A stretch of DNA of 54,584 nucleotides from Thermoplasmata archaeon. GTDB taxonomy: Archaea; Thermoplasmatota; Thermoplasmata; Lutacidiplasmatales; UBA184. The stretch's first letter is position 1. Every line of letters begins with the position of its first letter. The translations under genes and the position numbers were made by a program. The notes beneath the pieces are model-generated. The model saw nothing but the letters and a program-made list of their open reading frames with translations. It did not search any database and was not told the DNA's origin. The DNA lies in contig JAJZYB010000010.1 in the NCBI GenBank assembly GCA_021806135.1, positions 1-54,584 of the forward strand, in the 5' to 3' direction. Shown here in pieces: positions 8,453 to 16,408 of this stretch.

Positions 8453-8490
8453 GTATCAGTAATGATATCATGAGTATATCTAACTATCAA
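8453..8490 (-). promoter_or_regulatory. Promoter with palindromic site upstream of the Cys-rich/PadR operon
   Basis: A sharply AT-rich 38-base stretch inside G+C-rich DNA. It contains the perfect 10-base palindrome ATGATATCAT at 8462-8471 and, on the minus strand, a TATA-like AGATATACT at about 8474-8482. That TATA position predicts transcription starting near 8450, just upstream of the ATG at 8441. The palindrome lies between TATA and start, a suitable place for PadR autorepression; this is inference. Confidence 0.6.
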
Positions 8491-8595
8491 GCCCCACCGG
8501 GAGTGTTCCGGGGATACCCCCTCGGTGGCAGCGCCCGCTCACCGTCCGCCTTCCCTCCGTCCTCTCCCTCCCCCCCGGGACCCACCCGACGGAAC

Positions 8596-9885
8596 TCAGG
8601 CCCGCTCCAACGCGCACGTCAGGCAGTGCGCCCCCCCGAACGCTCCGGTGAGGTTCGACAGGGGCACCTGGGTGGCCCCGAGCCCCGCGTCCCGGGCCGC
8701 CCGCCCGTGCGGGAAGAATCCCCCGCTGCTCCTAAGCTCCCCGAACTCCACGCTCGCCCGGAGCAGGAGACGGTGGTACTTCCCCGGGTTCCGTTCGGCG
8801 GCGCGCTGCAGGTTCACCAGCACCTTCTCGGCGTTCCGGGCCACGTCCGGGACCACGATCCGCCGGTCCCGGACCGTGAGGAAGTTCGTGGCATAGCAGA
8901 GCTGCTCCAAGGTGGTGAGCGGGAGGAGGTCGAACCCGTGCTCCTCCTTGAGGTACCGGGTCAGGCGGGTCCGTTGCCGGAGACGGTAGCGTCCCGACTC
9001 CGAACGCCGGTAGACGTCGACCCGGGCCCGGTTGAGCATCTCCGGATACCCGACCATGAGCCCGGCCCCGGCGAAGTTGAGGTAGGTGTCCAGGTGCATG
9101 TTCACCATCGGATCGGGTGCTTCGAGGAGCGGATGCCGGGGCTGATGGACCACGGCCACCTCGGGGAAACCGAGTCCCGAGGCGAGGATCTCCTGGATGG
9201 CCGCGGGGCTGGTCCGATCCCCCATCCCCAGGAGGGCAAAGTCGCCGGCGGGCAGGAAGTCCCCTCCCTCGAACGTCCCCCGGCGGACCGTGAGGACCGG
9301 GTCCTCCCCGAGGGTGGCCCAGGCGAGCGCCGTCATCTCCGTCTCCCGCCGCCGCTGCGGCTTGGCCGGGCGCGCCAGGATGATCCCCCGGTCCCCCACC
9401 GCCTGCTGGTCCCGCAGGAAGAACAGGTTCGTGAGCGGGACCTTGAGCGTGGTGAACGGGAGGATGTTCCGGGTCCCCTTCTTCCGGACCAGGGTGAGGG
9501 AGGGGGAGAGGGTGAGGATCTCCAGCAGCTGGTCCCGGTCCAGCAGGGGAAGGTTCTCGGCGAACTCCTGGCGGGCGCGCCGGGCACCGGGGCCGACGAA
9601 CTGGACCGTGGCGAGGACACGCCGGAGGATCTCCTCCGCTAGGGAGGGGTCCCGCCCGGCCCCTTCCAGGAGGATCTCCTCGAGGTAGAGGACCTCCACC
9701 CCGAACCCCCGGCGAAGGGTCTGGACGAGCTCGTCGTGCTCCCGGCGGGCCTTCTCCAACGAGAAGACCCGTTCGTAGAGCGAGGAGTACGGCTCCAAGA
9801 GGCCGAAGAACACCTCCAGCCCCGGGCGGCGGACCACCACCCGCCGTAGCGGGGCCCATTCGGACCGGGCGACCGCCTTTCCCAC
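8596..9885 (-). CDS. arcA: Arginine deiminase-family enzyme
   Basis: A 429-residue guanidino-group-modifying enzyme. Family motifs appear in order: FFLRDQQ with an acidic residue near 159, FEGGDF near 205-210 (the usual FEGGD), NMHLDT (the usual MHLDT with catalytic His), and GGAHCLT near the C-terminus with the presumed nucleophile Cys421. Arginine deiminase would hydrolyse arginine to citrulline and ammonia, the first step of the ADI pathway. Neither ornithine carbamoyltransferase nor carbamate kinase is in the window, so an energy-yielding pathway is not shown here. The GTG start is preceded by a GGAGGAGAGG Shine-Dalgarno-like stretch. The usual Arg before the catalytic Cys is His, so a variant substrate is possible. 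Confidence 0.82.
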   Translation of the reverse strand: MGKAVARSEWAPLRRVVVRRPGLEVFFGLLEPYSSLYERVFSLEKARREHDELVQTLRRGFGVEVLYLEEILLEGAGRDPSLAEEILRRVLATVQFVGPGARRARQEFAENLPLLDRDQLLEILTLSPSLTLVRKKGTRNILPFTTLKVPLTNLFFLRDQQAVGDRGIILARPAKPQRRRETEMTALAWATLGEDPVLTVRRGTFEGGDFLPAGDFALLGMGDRTSPAAIQEILASGLGFPEVAVVHQPRHPLLEAPDPMVNMHLDTYLNFAGAGLMVGYPEMLNRARVDVYRRSESGRYRLRQRTRLTRYLKEEHGFDLLPLTTLEQLCYATNFLTVRDRRIVVPDVARNAEKVLVNLQRAAERNPGKYHRLLLRASVEFGELRSSGGFFPHGRAARDAGLGATQVPLSNLTGAFGGAHCLTCALERA

Positions 9886-9893
9886 CAGAAGCC

Positions 9894-9941
9894 CCCTCTC
9901 CTCCTGCGAGGAGAGGGCGACACGGGGGAGGCGGGTATATC
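9894..9941 (-). promoter_or_regulatory. Promoter and perfect inverted repeat upstream of the arginine deiminase gene
   Basis: On the minus strand a GATATACC TATA core lies at about 9934-9941, predicting a start of transcription near 9911. Overlapping that point is a perfect 10-base inverted repeat with a 4-base loop: CCCTCTCCTC at 9894-9903, CTGC, then GAGGAGAGGG at 9908-9917. The arm nearer the gene contains the Shine-Dalgarno-like bases. It could be a repressor site at the start of transcription or, if transcription starts slightly upstream, an RNA hairpin hiding the ribosome site. Confidence 0.55.
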
Positions 9942-9963
9942 TCCCCTAGGGTGGCCGAGCGCC

Positions 9964-10242
9964 CTACTTGTACGTGGAGTGGTGGACGTTGTTCTCATCG
10001 TCCACGATGGTGATGCACTCGCCTTCGCACTCGAAGAGGCAGGCCTCGCAGACGATGCATTCCGGCCCGTTGATGACCTTGGACTTCTCTCCGCGGAAGT
10101 TGAACTTGGCGGCCACGGCCGGGTCGTCCTCGATCCCCGGGAACTGGTCCCGGGGGACCATTTCGAAGACCGTCACGGGGCAGACGTCGCGGCAGTGGGT
10201 ACAACCGGTGCACTTGGTGTGGGCAACTTCGACGGAGACCAC
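9964..10242 (-). CDS. Two-cluster [4Fe-4S] ferredoxin-like protein
   Basis: A 92-residue electron carrier. The first cluster motif is CTGCTHCRDVCP, a full CxxCxxCxxxCP. The second, CIVCEACLFECEG, is CxxCxxCxxxC without the usual proline. A 30-residue insertion rich in acidic and aromatic residues separates them. The GTG start at 10242 follows GGTGAGGTGACC. A TATA-like GCCTTATCGG on the minus strand is centred about 26 bases upstream, so leaderless initiation is an alternative. It stands alone between the deiminase and the vWA gene, and its redox partner is not evident in the window. Confidence 0.9.
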   Translation of the reverse strand: MVSVEVAHTKCTGCTHCRDVCPVTVFEMVPRDQFPGIEDDPAVAAKFNFRGEKSKVINGPECIVCEACLFECEGECITIVDDENNVHHSTYK

Positions 10243-10361
10243 GAACGGTCACCTCACCGCGACCGATAAGGCAACGCTATTTGAGCGGAGCGTAGTGGAC
10301 GGCACGACGTGGGAAGGAATCACACGGTGCCGCCAGGAGGCGCGGCCGTCCGGTACGGCCC

Positions 10362-12116
10362 TCAGGCCCCCGGGGCGGCCTCCTGGGCCGCCCGGGCACG
10401 CCTCCGGGCCCGCCGCGCCCGGGCCGTGTCCGCTCCAGAAGGCACGTCGGCGTCCCGGGGAGAGGGCGGGGCGCCGGGCTCGCTCCCTCCCCGGGGTGCC
10501 TTCTCCTCCATCCGGCCCCCCACGAAGCGGATGAGCAGCTCGAAGGCCAACCGGTTCGGGTCGGTGATCACCACGCTCCCCCCCAGGCCTTGCGCCAGTT
10601 CCCGGGCCGCCTTCTCGTAGCTCGGATCGGAGGACTTGAGCAAGACCAGGGTCGAGACGAGGGGTCCGACGCGACGCAGTTCCCGGGCGTGCTCCAGGGC
10701 GGAGGCCTGGGCGAGCTTCAGGTTCCCGCTGTGGACGGCCCCCTCCGGGTCCGTGTAGGCCTCCGGCAAGCCGTCCGTGATGAGGTAGAGCTCCTTGCGG
10801 CTCGCCCGGGAGCCGGCGAGGAGGTCCCGGGCCACCCGGAGCGCCTCGCCGGTGTTGGTGAAAGCCCCGGGGGGGGCCTCCCAGAGGCTGACCAGGTCCC
10901 GGACCCGGACCTCATTGTCGAAGGTCGCCACGTCGATGGTGGCGTCCGGGTAGCGCCGGCGGACCGCCATGTAGAGGGCGAGGAAGGCCTTCTTCGCCGC
11001 GGCGAGCTTCCCGCCCTCCGACATGGAGCCGGAGGTGTCGAGGAGGAGCACCGCGTGGAGGCTCTCGGCCCGGATCTCCCGGTACACGTAGCTGGTCTCC
11101 TCGTTGAGGTGTCGGGACCCCCGGAGGCGGCTCTCCACCAGGGAACTGACCAGGTCGAGCCGGGCGACCTCGTCGGACTGGCGCAGTCGGCCCTTCTCGT
11201 ACAGGCCGGTCGAGGCTGCCCCCTGGAGGGAGGCGCGCAGCCCCTCCGGGAGCGCCCGGGACTCCTCCTCGAGGACCAGCCGGGCGAACCGTTCCACGAG
11301 GCCGTAGGTGACGGCGAGGGCCCCCGAGCGTTCCCGGACCAGGCCCCGTTCGCGCAGCTCTTCCTTGAGCCGGGCCTCCACCCCCTCTTTCACCCGCTGG
11401 TCCTCCCGGGTCCGGGCCTGCTGCCCGGCGAGCTCCGCTTCCTGCCGGGTCTGTTGGAGAGCCCGGCGCCGTTCCTCCTCCAGACGGTCCATCTCGGCCC
11501 GCAGGTCCTGGCCCCGTTCGGCGAGACCCCGACGCGCGGAGCGGGCCAGCGCCTCCCGCTGGGCCGGGGTCAGGCTCTCCACCAGGCTCTCTGCGCTCTG
11601 GGGAGTGAGGCTCCTTCCCAGCGTGGCGAGACGGCCCAGCGCGAGCGGACGGCCGGGGGTCTCCCGGGAGGAGGGGGAGGGTTGGGGGGTCCGGCGGAAG
11701 AGACGGAGGAGGGCTATAACGAACCGACGCAGCGCGGCGATCAGCCGGGCCCACCAACCCATCCGGGGCTCCCGGGAGGCGTCCCTGAGGGCGTCGTCGG
11801 GAAGGATGAGCGCCCGCTGGACGGCCTCGAGAAGGGAGGCATCCACGAGAAGGTCGCGCGGATCGAACGATCCGGCCCGGTCCTGGGAGGCCCTCAGACG
11901 TGCGAGCTCCGACTCCAGCGAGGCCCGCCGCCGGACAAAGGCGGCCTCCACGGCCTCCCCCTTGCGCCGGTACTCCTCCAGGAGACGGTGGGTCTGCCGG
12001 GTGACCTGACGGCGGAGACGCTCCCGGAGGGAGGCGAGGCGTTGGCCGAGCCGACCTCCCCGTCCTTCGGCCTCCTTGAGAAGCTCCTGGGCTCCTGCGA
12101 CTCCCTGCTCGGCCAA
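10362..12116 (-). CDS. vWA-domain protein partnered with the AAA+ ATPase (BchD/CoxE-like)
   Basis: A protein of at least 584 residues. The first 350 residues are charged and partly coiled coil (about 1-80 and 195-260), with a hydrophobic stretch near 119-140 that could lie on a membrane. The C-terminal vWA domain (about 353-550) has a complete metal-binding MIDAS: DTSGS at 360-364, a Thr in AFTNTGE and Asp in LITDG. The 12116 start is a TTG; the frame stays open upstream to the AAA gene end (EEIDEELVDEDL-like acidic residues) without any ATG or GTG, so the true N-terminus is uncertain. Such vWA proteins work with MoxR/BchI-type ATPases to remodel or insert metal into a target. Confidence 0.82.
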   Translation of the reverse strand: MAEQGVAGAQELLKEAEGRGGRLGQRLASLRERLRRQVTRQTHRLLEEYRRKGEAVEAAFVRRRASLESELARLRASQDRAGSFDPRDLLVDASLLEAVQRALILPDDALRDASREPRMGWWARLIAALRRFVIALLRLFRRTPQPSPSSRETPGRPLALGRLATLGRSLTPQSAESLVESLTPAQREALARSARRGLAERGQDLRAEMDRLEEERRRALQQTRQEAELAGQQARTREDQRVKEGVEARLKEELRERGLVRERSGALAVTYGLVERFARLVLEEESRALPEGLRASLQGAASTGLYEKGRLRQSDEVARLDLVSSLVESRLRGSRHLNEETSYVYREIRAESLHAVLLLDTSGSMSEGGKLAAAKKAFLALYMAVRRRYPDATIDVATFDNEVRVRDLVSLWEAPPGAFTNTGEALRVARDLLAGSRASRKELYLITDGLPEAYTDPEGAVHSGNLKLAQASALEHARELRRVGPLVSTLVLLKSSDPSYEKAARELAQGLGGSVVITDPNRLAFELLIRFVGGRMEEKAPRGGSEPGAPPSPRDADVPSGADTARARRARRRARAAQEAAPGA

Positions 12117-12231
12117 CCGCCGGGTGAGGTCGGCCCGGTCCAGTGCCGAGACCAGGTCCTCGTCGACGAGCTCCTCGTCGATCCCCTCACAGGAGGGGAG
12201 GGTGATGGGCCCGGGCTCTGTCCTGGGGGTC

Positions 12232-13782
12232 TCAGGGATGGTCGTCGTCGGCGTCCTCGGGGCGGCAGGTGAAGAGGGAGAACCGGTCGAGCAGGGAGAA
12301 CTCGGTGGCGGCGGCGAGGAGGGGGGTGACCTCCACCGGCCGGGGTTCCCGTTCCCCCACCCATTGGACGAAGCCGTCGAAATGGGGGAAGAGGTCCTCG
12401 CCGGAACCCACCTTCTTCAGCAGGGTCTCGTCCCGGACCAGCCGACGGCCCTCGGAGACCACGGCCTCGCCCTCGGGGACCTTCGCGCCCAGACGGCCGT
12501 TGAAGAACCGGCACCAGTAGACCGTGGCCGAGCGTTTCAGGGAGGGTTCGAGGTTCTGCTCGATGAACTCCTTGACCAGGGCGCTGTTCTGTTGGAACGA
12601 GTCCCCGCTGCGGGCCCGGATCCGTCCGCGCATGCCATGGAGCAGTCCGGCCCGGAGGTCCTCCTCGGTGGGGACCTCCCGACCTTTCAGCCGGGCGAAG
12701 GCCTCGGTCCTGAAGGCGATGTCGATGAGGGTCCGGTTGCTCCCCACCTCCCCAATGTCCGGGTTCTCGTCGGACATCCGGTTCCGCCAGAGCTCGAGCA
12801 CCCGGACGCCGGTGTCCAGAAGGACCTCCGGCAGGTAGATCTCCGGCGGGTTGGGCCGGGCGAGCTCCACGATCCGGCGGTTCCGCCGGTGGACCCGGTT
12901 GAACTCCACGTGGACGCTGGTGAGCCGGTCCGACAGCGGGTCGTTGATGTTGTCCAGGTCAGAGAGGTTGGAGGTGCAGACGGCGACGAACCGCGCCGGG
13001 AAGGTCTCCCGGGACTTCGCCGGGGTCACGCTCCCCTCCTGGAGGGCCTGGAGGAGCACGTTCTGGGTGCCGAGGGGGAGCTTGCCGATCTCGTCGACGA
13101 GGAGCAGTCCCTGGTTGGCCTGGAGGAGCTTCCCGGGCTCGAGGACGAGCGGGCTCATGGGGTCCCCCACCTCCTCGAGCTTGACCAGGTTGAGGTTCCC
13201 CGTGAGATGGTCCGGGAAGACCTCGGAGGAACCCTGGACCCGGGCGAAGCCGAACCCTTCCCGGAGCCGGTGCCGACGGACCGGCACCTTCCGGGGGTCC
13301 ACCTCCTTCACCGAGAATGCCTCCGGGGTCCCATCCGGGGAGAAGCGGCGCAGGCACACCGGGCAGGGGGGAACGGACTGGCTGACCCGCTCGTCCAGGA
13401 GGCTCGCGGGGACGTCCATCACCGGGCAGCCTTCCACCACCCAGAGGTCCTTCGGGAAGAGCGACCAGAGCTCCTTGGCGAGGTTCGTCTTCCCGCTACC
13501 GGAGGGGCCGAAGAAGAGGGTGTGGGCCCCTGAGAACAGCGCGGCCACCGTGTCCTCGTAGGTCTCCAAGGGGAGGAGGGTCCGCGGGAAGAGCGCTGCC
13601 ATGGCCTCCTCCCGGGAATGGCCCTGGGCGCGCAGGGCGGACATGAGCTCCTCCAGATGCCGGTGGAAGCGCTCCCCCGGGCTCTGGTAGGTGAGCGCCT
13701 CCGCGGGGAGCTGGTCTGCAGGGATACCCTTGCCGGGGGGGGTCGTCGGGCCCCGGGAAGGGGCGGCCGCAGAGGGGCTCAT
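12232..13782 (-). CDS. AAA+ ATPase of the MoxR/magnesium-chelatase I type
   Basis: A 516-residue ATPase starting at the ATG at 13782, chosen because a CCATATGG TATA element sits 26-27 bases upstream. Walker A is GPSGSGKT (about 92-99) and Walker B LLLVDEIGKL, followed by a sensor region (VAVCTSNLSDLDNINDPLSDRL in parts). Between them is an insertion with CPVC that could hold zinc. The vWA gene follows on the same strand. The pair recalls chelatase I/D or RavA/ViaA systems, but no porphyrin or known target gene is adjacent, so the substrate is unknown. An earlier in-frame start would add 56 Pro/Arg-rich residues and is not favoured. Confidence 0.85.
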   Translation of the reverse strand: MSPSAAAPSRGPTTPPGKGIPADQLPAEALTYQSPGERFHRHLEELMSALRAQGHSREEAMAALFPRTLLPLETYEDTVAALFSGAHTLFFGPSGSGKTNLAKELWSLFPKDLWVVEGCPVMDVPASLLDERVSQSVPPCPVCLRRFSPDGTPEAFSVKEVDPRKVPVRRHRLREGFGFARVQGSSEVFPDHLTGNLNLVKLEEVGDPMSPLVLEPGKLLQANQGLLLVDEIGKLPLGTQNVLLQALQEGSVTPAKSRETFPARFVAVCTSNLSDLDNINDPLSDRLTSVHVEFNRVHRRNRRIVELARPNPPEIYLPEVLLDTGVRVLELWRNRMSDENPDIGEVGSNRTLIDIAFRTEAFARLKGREVPTEEDLRAGLLHGMRGRIRARSGDSFQQNSALVKEFIEQNLEPSLKRSATVYWCRFFNGRLGAKVPEGEAVVSEGRRLVRDETLLKKVGSGEDLFPHFDGFVQWVGEREPRPVEVTPLLAAATEFSLLDRFSLFTCRPEDADDDHP

Positions 13783-13804
13783 GGCGCCGTTGAGAAGGGA
13801 TGAC

Positions 13805-13812
13805 CCATATGG
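13805..13812 (-). promoter_or_regulatory. TATA element CCATATGG of the AAA/vWA operon
   Basis: A palindromic CCATATGG whose centre lies 26-27 bases before the ATG at 13782 on the minus strand, giving a leaderless message. It decides the start codon of the AAA+ gene. Confidence 0.6.
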
Positions 13813-13917
13813 CCTTTTCCGCGGGTGGGTCCGCTCGGACCCGGCAGACGGACCAGGGGATGGGGGCCCGACCGGGGGCTGGGGGCGCCCCGGGGGAGAC
13901 GCTGAACGCTCCCAACC

Positions 13918-13926
13918 GTTAAGTAG
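13918..13926 (+). promoter_or_regulatory. TATA element GTTAAGTAG of the eS1 gene
   Basis: A GTTAAGTAG core centred about 40 bases upstream of the eS1 ATG at 13962, leaving a short leader of roughly 13 bases that includes a CGAGAA purine run. It is similar to the uS15 promoter core. Confidence 0.6.
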
Positions 13927-13961
13927 GGCTCTTCGCTCGGCGCGGCTCACCCTCGAGAACC

Positions 13962-14717
13962 ATGGTTCCCCCCGATGCCCCGAGCCAGGAGAAGAAGAAG
14001 GCCCAGCCCGGCCGCTCGGTCAAGGACAAGTGGCGCTCCAAGGTCTGGTTCAAGATCCGCGCTCCCGGGCTCTTCCAGGGGATGGAGCTCGGCGAGACGC
14101 TCGCCACCGAGCCAGAGGGGATGGTCGGGCGGACCCTGGAGGTCACCCTCTCGGAGGTGAGCGGGATGGCCGACGCCTCGAAGGCGCACGTGAAGCTCCG
14201 GTTCCGGATCGTGGGGGTCAATCTGGACTCCCACGTGGTGGAGACCCGGTTCATCGGCCACGAGCTCACCTCGGACTACATCCGTCGTCTGGCCCGGCGC
14301 AAGCGTTCCAAGATCGATCTTTCCTTCCACGTGAGGAGCAAGGACGGGGTGGAGATGGTGGTGAAGCCCCTCGCGGTGAGCGAACACCGCCTCCAGGCCC
14401 GGCTCCGGGGCAACCTGCGCAACCGGTTGACGGAAGTGCTGACCCAGGCCGCCCAGGAACGGACCGCCTCCGAGTTCATCCGGGACCTGCTCAACGGCGA
14501 CCTGGTGAAGGTGGTGGCCCAGGGCGTGCACACCCTCTACCCGTTGAAGAAGATCGAGCTCCGCGCGAGCGAGATGCTCTCGCCGATACCGGAGACGGGG
14601 AGCGCGTTGAACGCCCCGTCGCCCCCCGAGCCTCCGGTCTCCTCGGAGCCCGCCCCACCGTCGCCTCCCCTACCGGAGGCCGGGACCCCGCCTCCGCCCA
14701 TGGCTCCCGCCGCCTAG
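13962..14717 (+). CDS. rps3ae: Small-subunit ribosomal protein eS1 (S3Ae)
   Basis: A 251-residue ribosomal protein specific to archaea and eukaryotes. Recognisable blocks are KDKWRSKVWFKIRAP near the N-terminus, ELGETLATEPEGMVGR, a central HVKLRFRIVGV, and YIRRLARRKRSKID, all in the usual order. The conserved fold ends near residue 205; the last 45 residues are a Pro/Ser/Ala-rich tail beyond the normal length, perhaps disordered. It is transcribed away from the AAA/vWA pair, with divergent promoters between them. Its role is in the 30S platform near the mRNA exit. Confidence 0.95.
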   Translation: MVPPDAPSQEKKKAQPGRSVKDKWRSKVWFKIRAPGLFQGMELGETLATEPEGMVGRTLEVTLSEVSGMADASKAHVKLRFRIVGVNLDSHVVETRFIGHELTSDYIRRLARRKRSKIDLSFHVRSKDGVEMVVKPLAVSEHRLQARLRGNLRNRLTEVLTQAAQERTASEFIRDLLNGDLVKVVAQGVHTLYPLKKIELRASEMLSPIPETGSALNAPSPPEPPVSSEPAPPSPPLPEAGTPPPPMAPAA

Positions 14718-14763
14718 GGACGCCTGGAGGCGCCCTGCCCGGACGCCCAGGAACGACCGACCT

Positions 14764-15693
14764 GTGACGGACCAGACCTGCCCCGGGCACGCTGATGGCG
14801 GGGGAGAGCGCCAAGGCCTTCCTTCCCGTCCCCCGGGGACGGGCGTAGGGACCACGCGAGACTCACCACCCCCTGGAAAGCCCCGGTCGCGGAAGGGCCC
14901 TTCCCGGGGGCGCAGCAGGGTCTTCGGACGCGATCCCGAGGCGTACCACCGGGCCCGGCTCCCCTACCCGGAACGGGTCTATCAGGTCCTCGTCCGGCGC
15001 TGTGGCCTCCGCCCGGGCACCGCCACCTTCGAGATCGGTCCGGGCACCGGGATCGCCACCCGCGAGCTTCTCCAACGAGGTGCTTCCCCGCTCGCCCTGA
15101 TCGAACCGGATCGTCGCCTGGTGCGGTTCCTGCGGAGCACGCTGGTTCGCGTGCCCACGGGTGTGAGCTTCTTCCCCAAGCCGTTCGAGGAGGTCGTCCT
15201 CCCGCCGGGGAGCTTTGACCTGGGGGTGGCCGCCACCAGCTTCCATTGGTTGCCGGAGCGTGGGGCCCTCCGGAAGGTGGCCCGTGCCCTGAGGCCCGGG
15301 GGCTGGTGGGCAGCCTGGGACAATTTTCATGGGGACCCGTTCCGTCCGAGCCCCTTCCATGATGCGCTCCAGCCAGTCTACCGGCAGCTGCATGGCCCGG
15401 GCACGAAGAGGACGAGCCGGGCCCAGGCGGAGGCCGACCGGCGGGCCCGGCTGGCGGCCCTGCGGTCGGTGGGGGCGTTCCACCGCATCGCCCGGGAGGA
15501 CATCCACTGGAGCGTCGAGCTCCCCGTCCTCCGGCTACAGGCCCTCTGGGGAAGCTTCTCGGACATCCTCACGTTGTCCCCGGGAAGGCGTCGATGGTTC
15601 CTGACCGAGCTGGGGAGGGTGGTGGACGAGCAGTTCTCGGGCACGGTCCGGCTCCCCATGCTCACCACCCTCTACACGGCCTGCCGGCGCTGA
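14764..15693 (+). CDS. Class I SAM-dependent methyltransferase
   Basis: A 309-residue methyltransferase. After a disordered, basic leader of about 50 residues comes VFGRDPEAYHRARLPYP, then the SAM motif FEIGPGTGIATRELLQRG, an acidic end of strand two (LIEPD), a FDLGVAATSFHWLP motif and ALRPGGWWAAW. This resembles the UbiE/Methyltransf_11 type acting on small molecules. The only in-frame start is the GTG at 14764, 46 bases after eS1. The substrate cannot be inferred. Confidence 0.8.
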   Translation: MTDQTCPGHADGGGERQGLPSRPPGTGVGTTRDSPPPGKPRSRKGPSRGRSRVFGRDPEAYHRARLPYPERVYQVLVRRCGLRPGTATFEIGPGTGIATRELLQRGASPLALIEPDRRLVRFLRSTLVRVPTGVSFFPKPFEEVVLPPGSFDLGVAATSFHWLPERGALRKVARALRPGGWWAAWDNFHGDPFRPSPFHDALQPVYRQLHGPGTKRTSRAQAEADRRARLAALRSVGAFHRIAREDIHWSVELPVLRLQALWGSFSDILTLSPGRRRWFLTELGRVVDEQFSGTVRLPMLTTLYTACRR

Positions 15694-15860
15694 CCGGCCC
15701 GGGCACGGGGGGGACCCCTTCGGGGGAGAGGGCCGGTCAACCTCCCTCACCTCGGAACGCTCTGGCGGGACGGGGGTGAGGCCCGGGAGGCAGCGGCCAT
15801 CCGGGACCTTATCCCCCGGAGCGTGAACGGCCGGTTTCCGCCCCCCTGACGGCACCGGCA

Positions 15861-15873
15861 TAGCGTTTTAGAG
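15861..15873 (+). promoter_or_regulatory. Promoter of the tRNA-Met gene
   Basis: An AT-rich TAGCGTTTTAGAG element whose TTTTAG core is centred about 33 bases upstream of the mature tRNA 5' end, the normal distance for an archaeal tRNA with a short 5' leader. Confidence 0.55.
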
Positions 15874-15901
15874 GGGTCGCCGTTCGGCCCAGGAAGGCCG
15901 C

Positions 15902-16004
15902 GTCGGGGTGGCTCAGCCTGGTAGAGCACGGGACTCATAGGGCCCTGGGGTTCCCCGGGGCCGGAGAGATCCTGGGGTCGGGGGTTCAAATCCCCCTCCC
16001 GACA
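15902..16004 (+). tRNA. tRNA-Met (CAT anticodon), intron-containing
   Basis: The cloverleaf folds fully. The acceptor GTCGGGG pairs with TCCCGAC (one G-T), the D stem GCTC/GAGC is intact, the anticodon stem CGGGA/TCCTG carries one G-T, and the T stem is GGGGG/CCCCC around TTCAAAT. The anticodon CAT is at 15936-15938 and the discriminator base is A. The acceptor and D-arm resemble archaeal elongator tRNA-Met rather than the initiator. A CAT anticodon could also belong to the AUA-reading tRNA-Ile precursor, which I consider less likely. CCA is not encoded. A 29-base intron splits the anticodon loop. Confidence 0.93.
15940..15968 (+). other. 29-base tRNA intron at position 37/38
   Basis: The intron lies between A37 and A38, the canonical archaeal site. 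It folds into a strong hairpin (GGCCCTGGGG against CCCCGGGGCC, one G-T pair, minimal loop). Together with the anticodon stem this can form the bulge-helix-bulge cut by the archaeal splicing endonuclease. Confidence 0.88.
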
Positions 16005-16408
16005 CTGCCCGTGCCACCTCTCCCGCAAGAAGTCCGGCCCCATCTCTCCGGAACGGACGCTCCCGGGCAGCAGCCCGCCGTTCGACTCCGGGTCCGCTTC
16101 GTGGTGCGGGCCATGGGGGATCCTGGTGGACCCCTTCGCAGAGGCGCTTCGCCCGCCGTAACGAGTTCTCCACTTCTCGGGAAGTGGCCTCTCGGTCCCC
16201 GTCCTCCGCCACGACCTTCCGGTCGAGCACCGAGAGGATCTGGCGGAGGTGGCCGGGCGCAACGGCGAACGGCAGATCGCTGAGCAGGGTGAAGGTCTCC
16301 CGGTGATCCTTGGAGGGGCCCCGGCGTTCCCCTCCGTCTCCCGGAAGGCCTCTCGTCTCCAAACCCTCACAAGGACCCTATCTCGGACCATCGTAGGCAC
16401 GCGGTCCC
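16005..16408. other. Stretch without a supported gene; possible gene remnant on the minus strand
   Basis: About 400 bases between the tRNA and the next candidate start. A minus-strand frame from about 16362 down to the tRNA contains a protein-like block (FTLLSDLPFAVAPGHLRQIL and VLDRKVVAEDGDRE) but then runs antisense through the tRNA, where it yields meaningless residues. It has no convincing promoter at the right distance. It could be the truncated remains of a gene cut off at the tRNA, or chance. No other element was recognised. Confidence 0.35.

Noticed and set aside
8470-9642. A plus-strand frame antisense to the arginine deiminase gene
   Set aside because: Shadow of G+C-rich coding DNA with no motifs.
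15747-16400. Minus-strand ORFs running through the tRNA (residues like EGDLNPRPQ or GGFEPPTPG)
   Set aside because: These are the well-known false peptides obtained by translating the antisense of a tRNA T-arm; the tRNA fold is complete.
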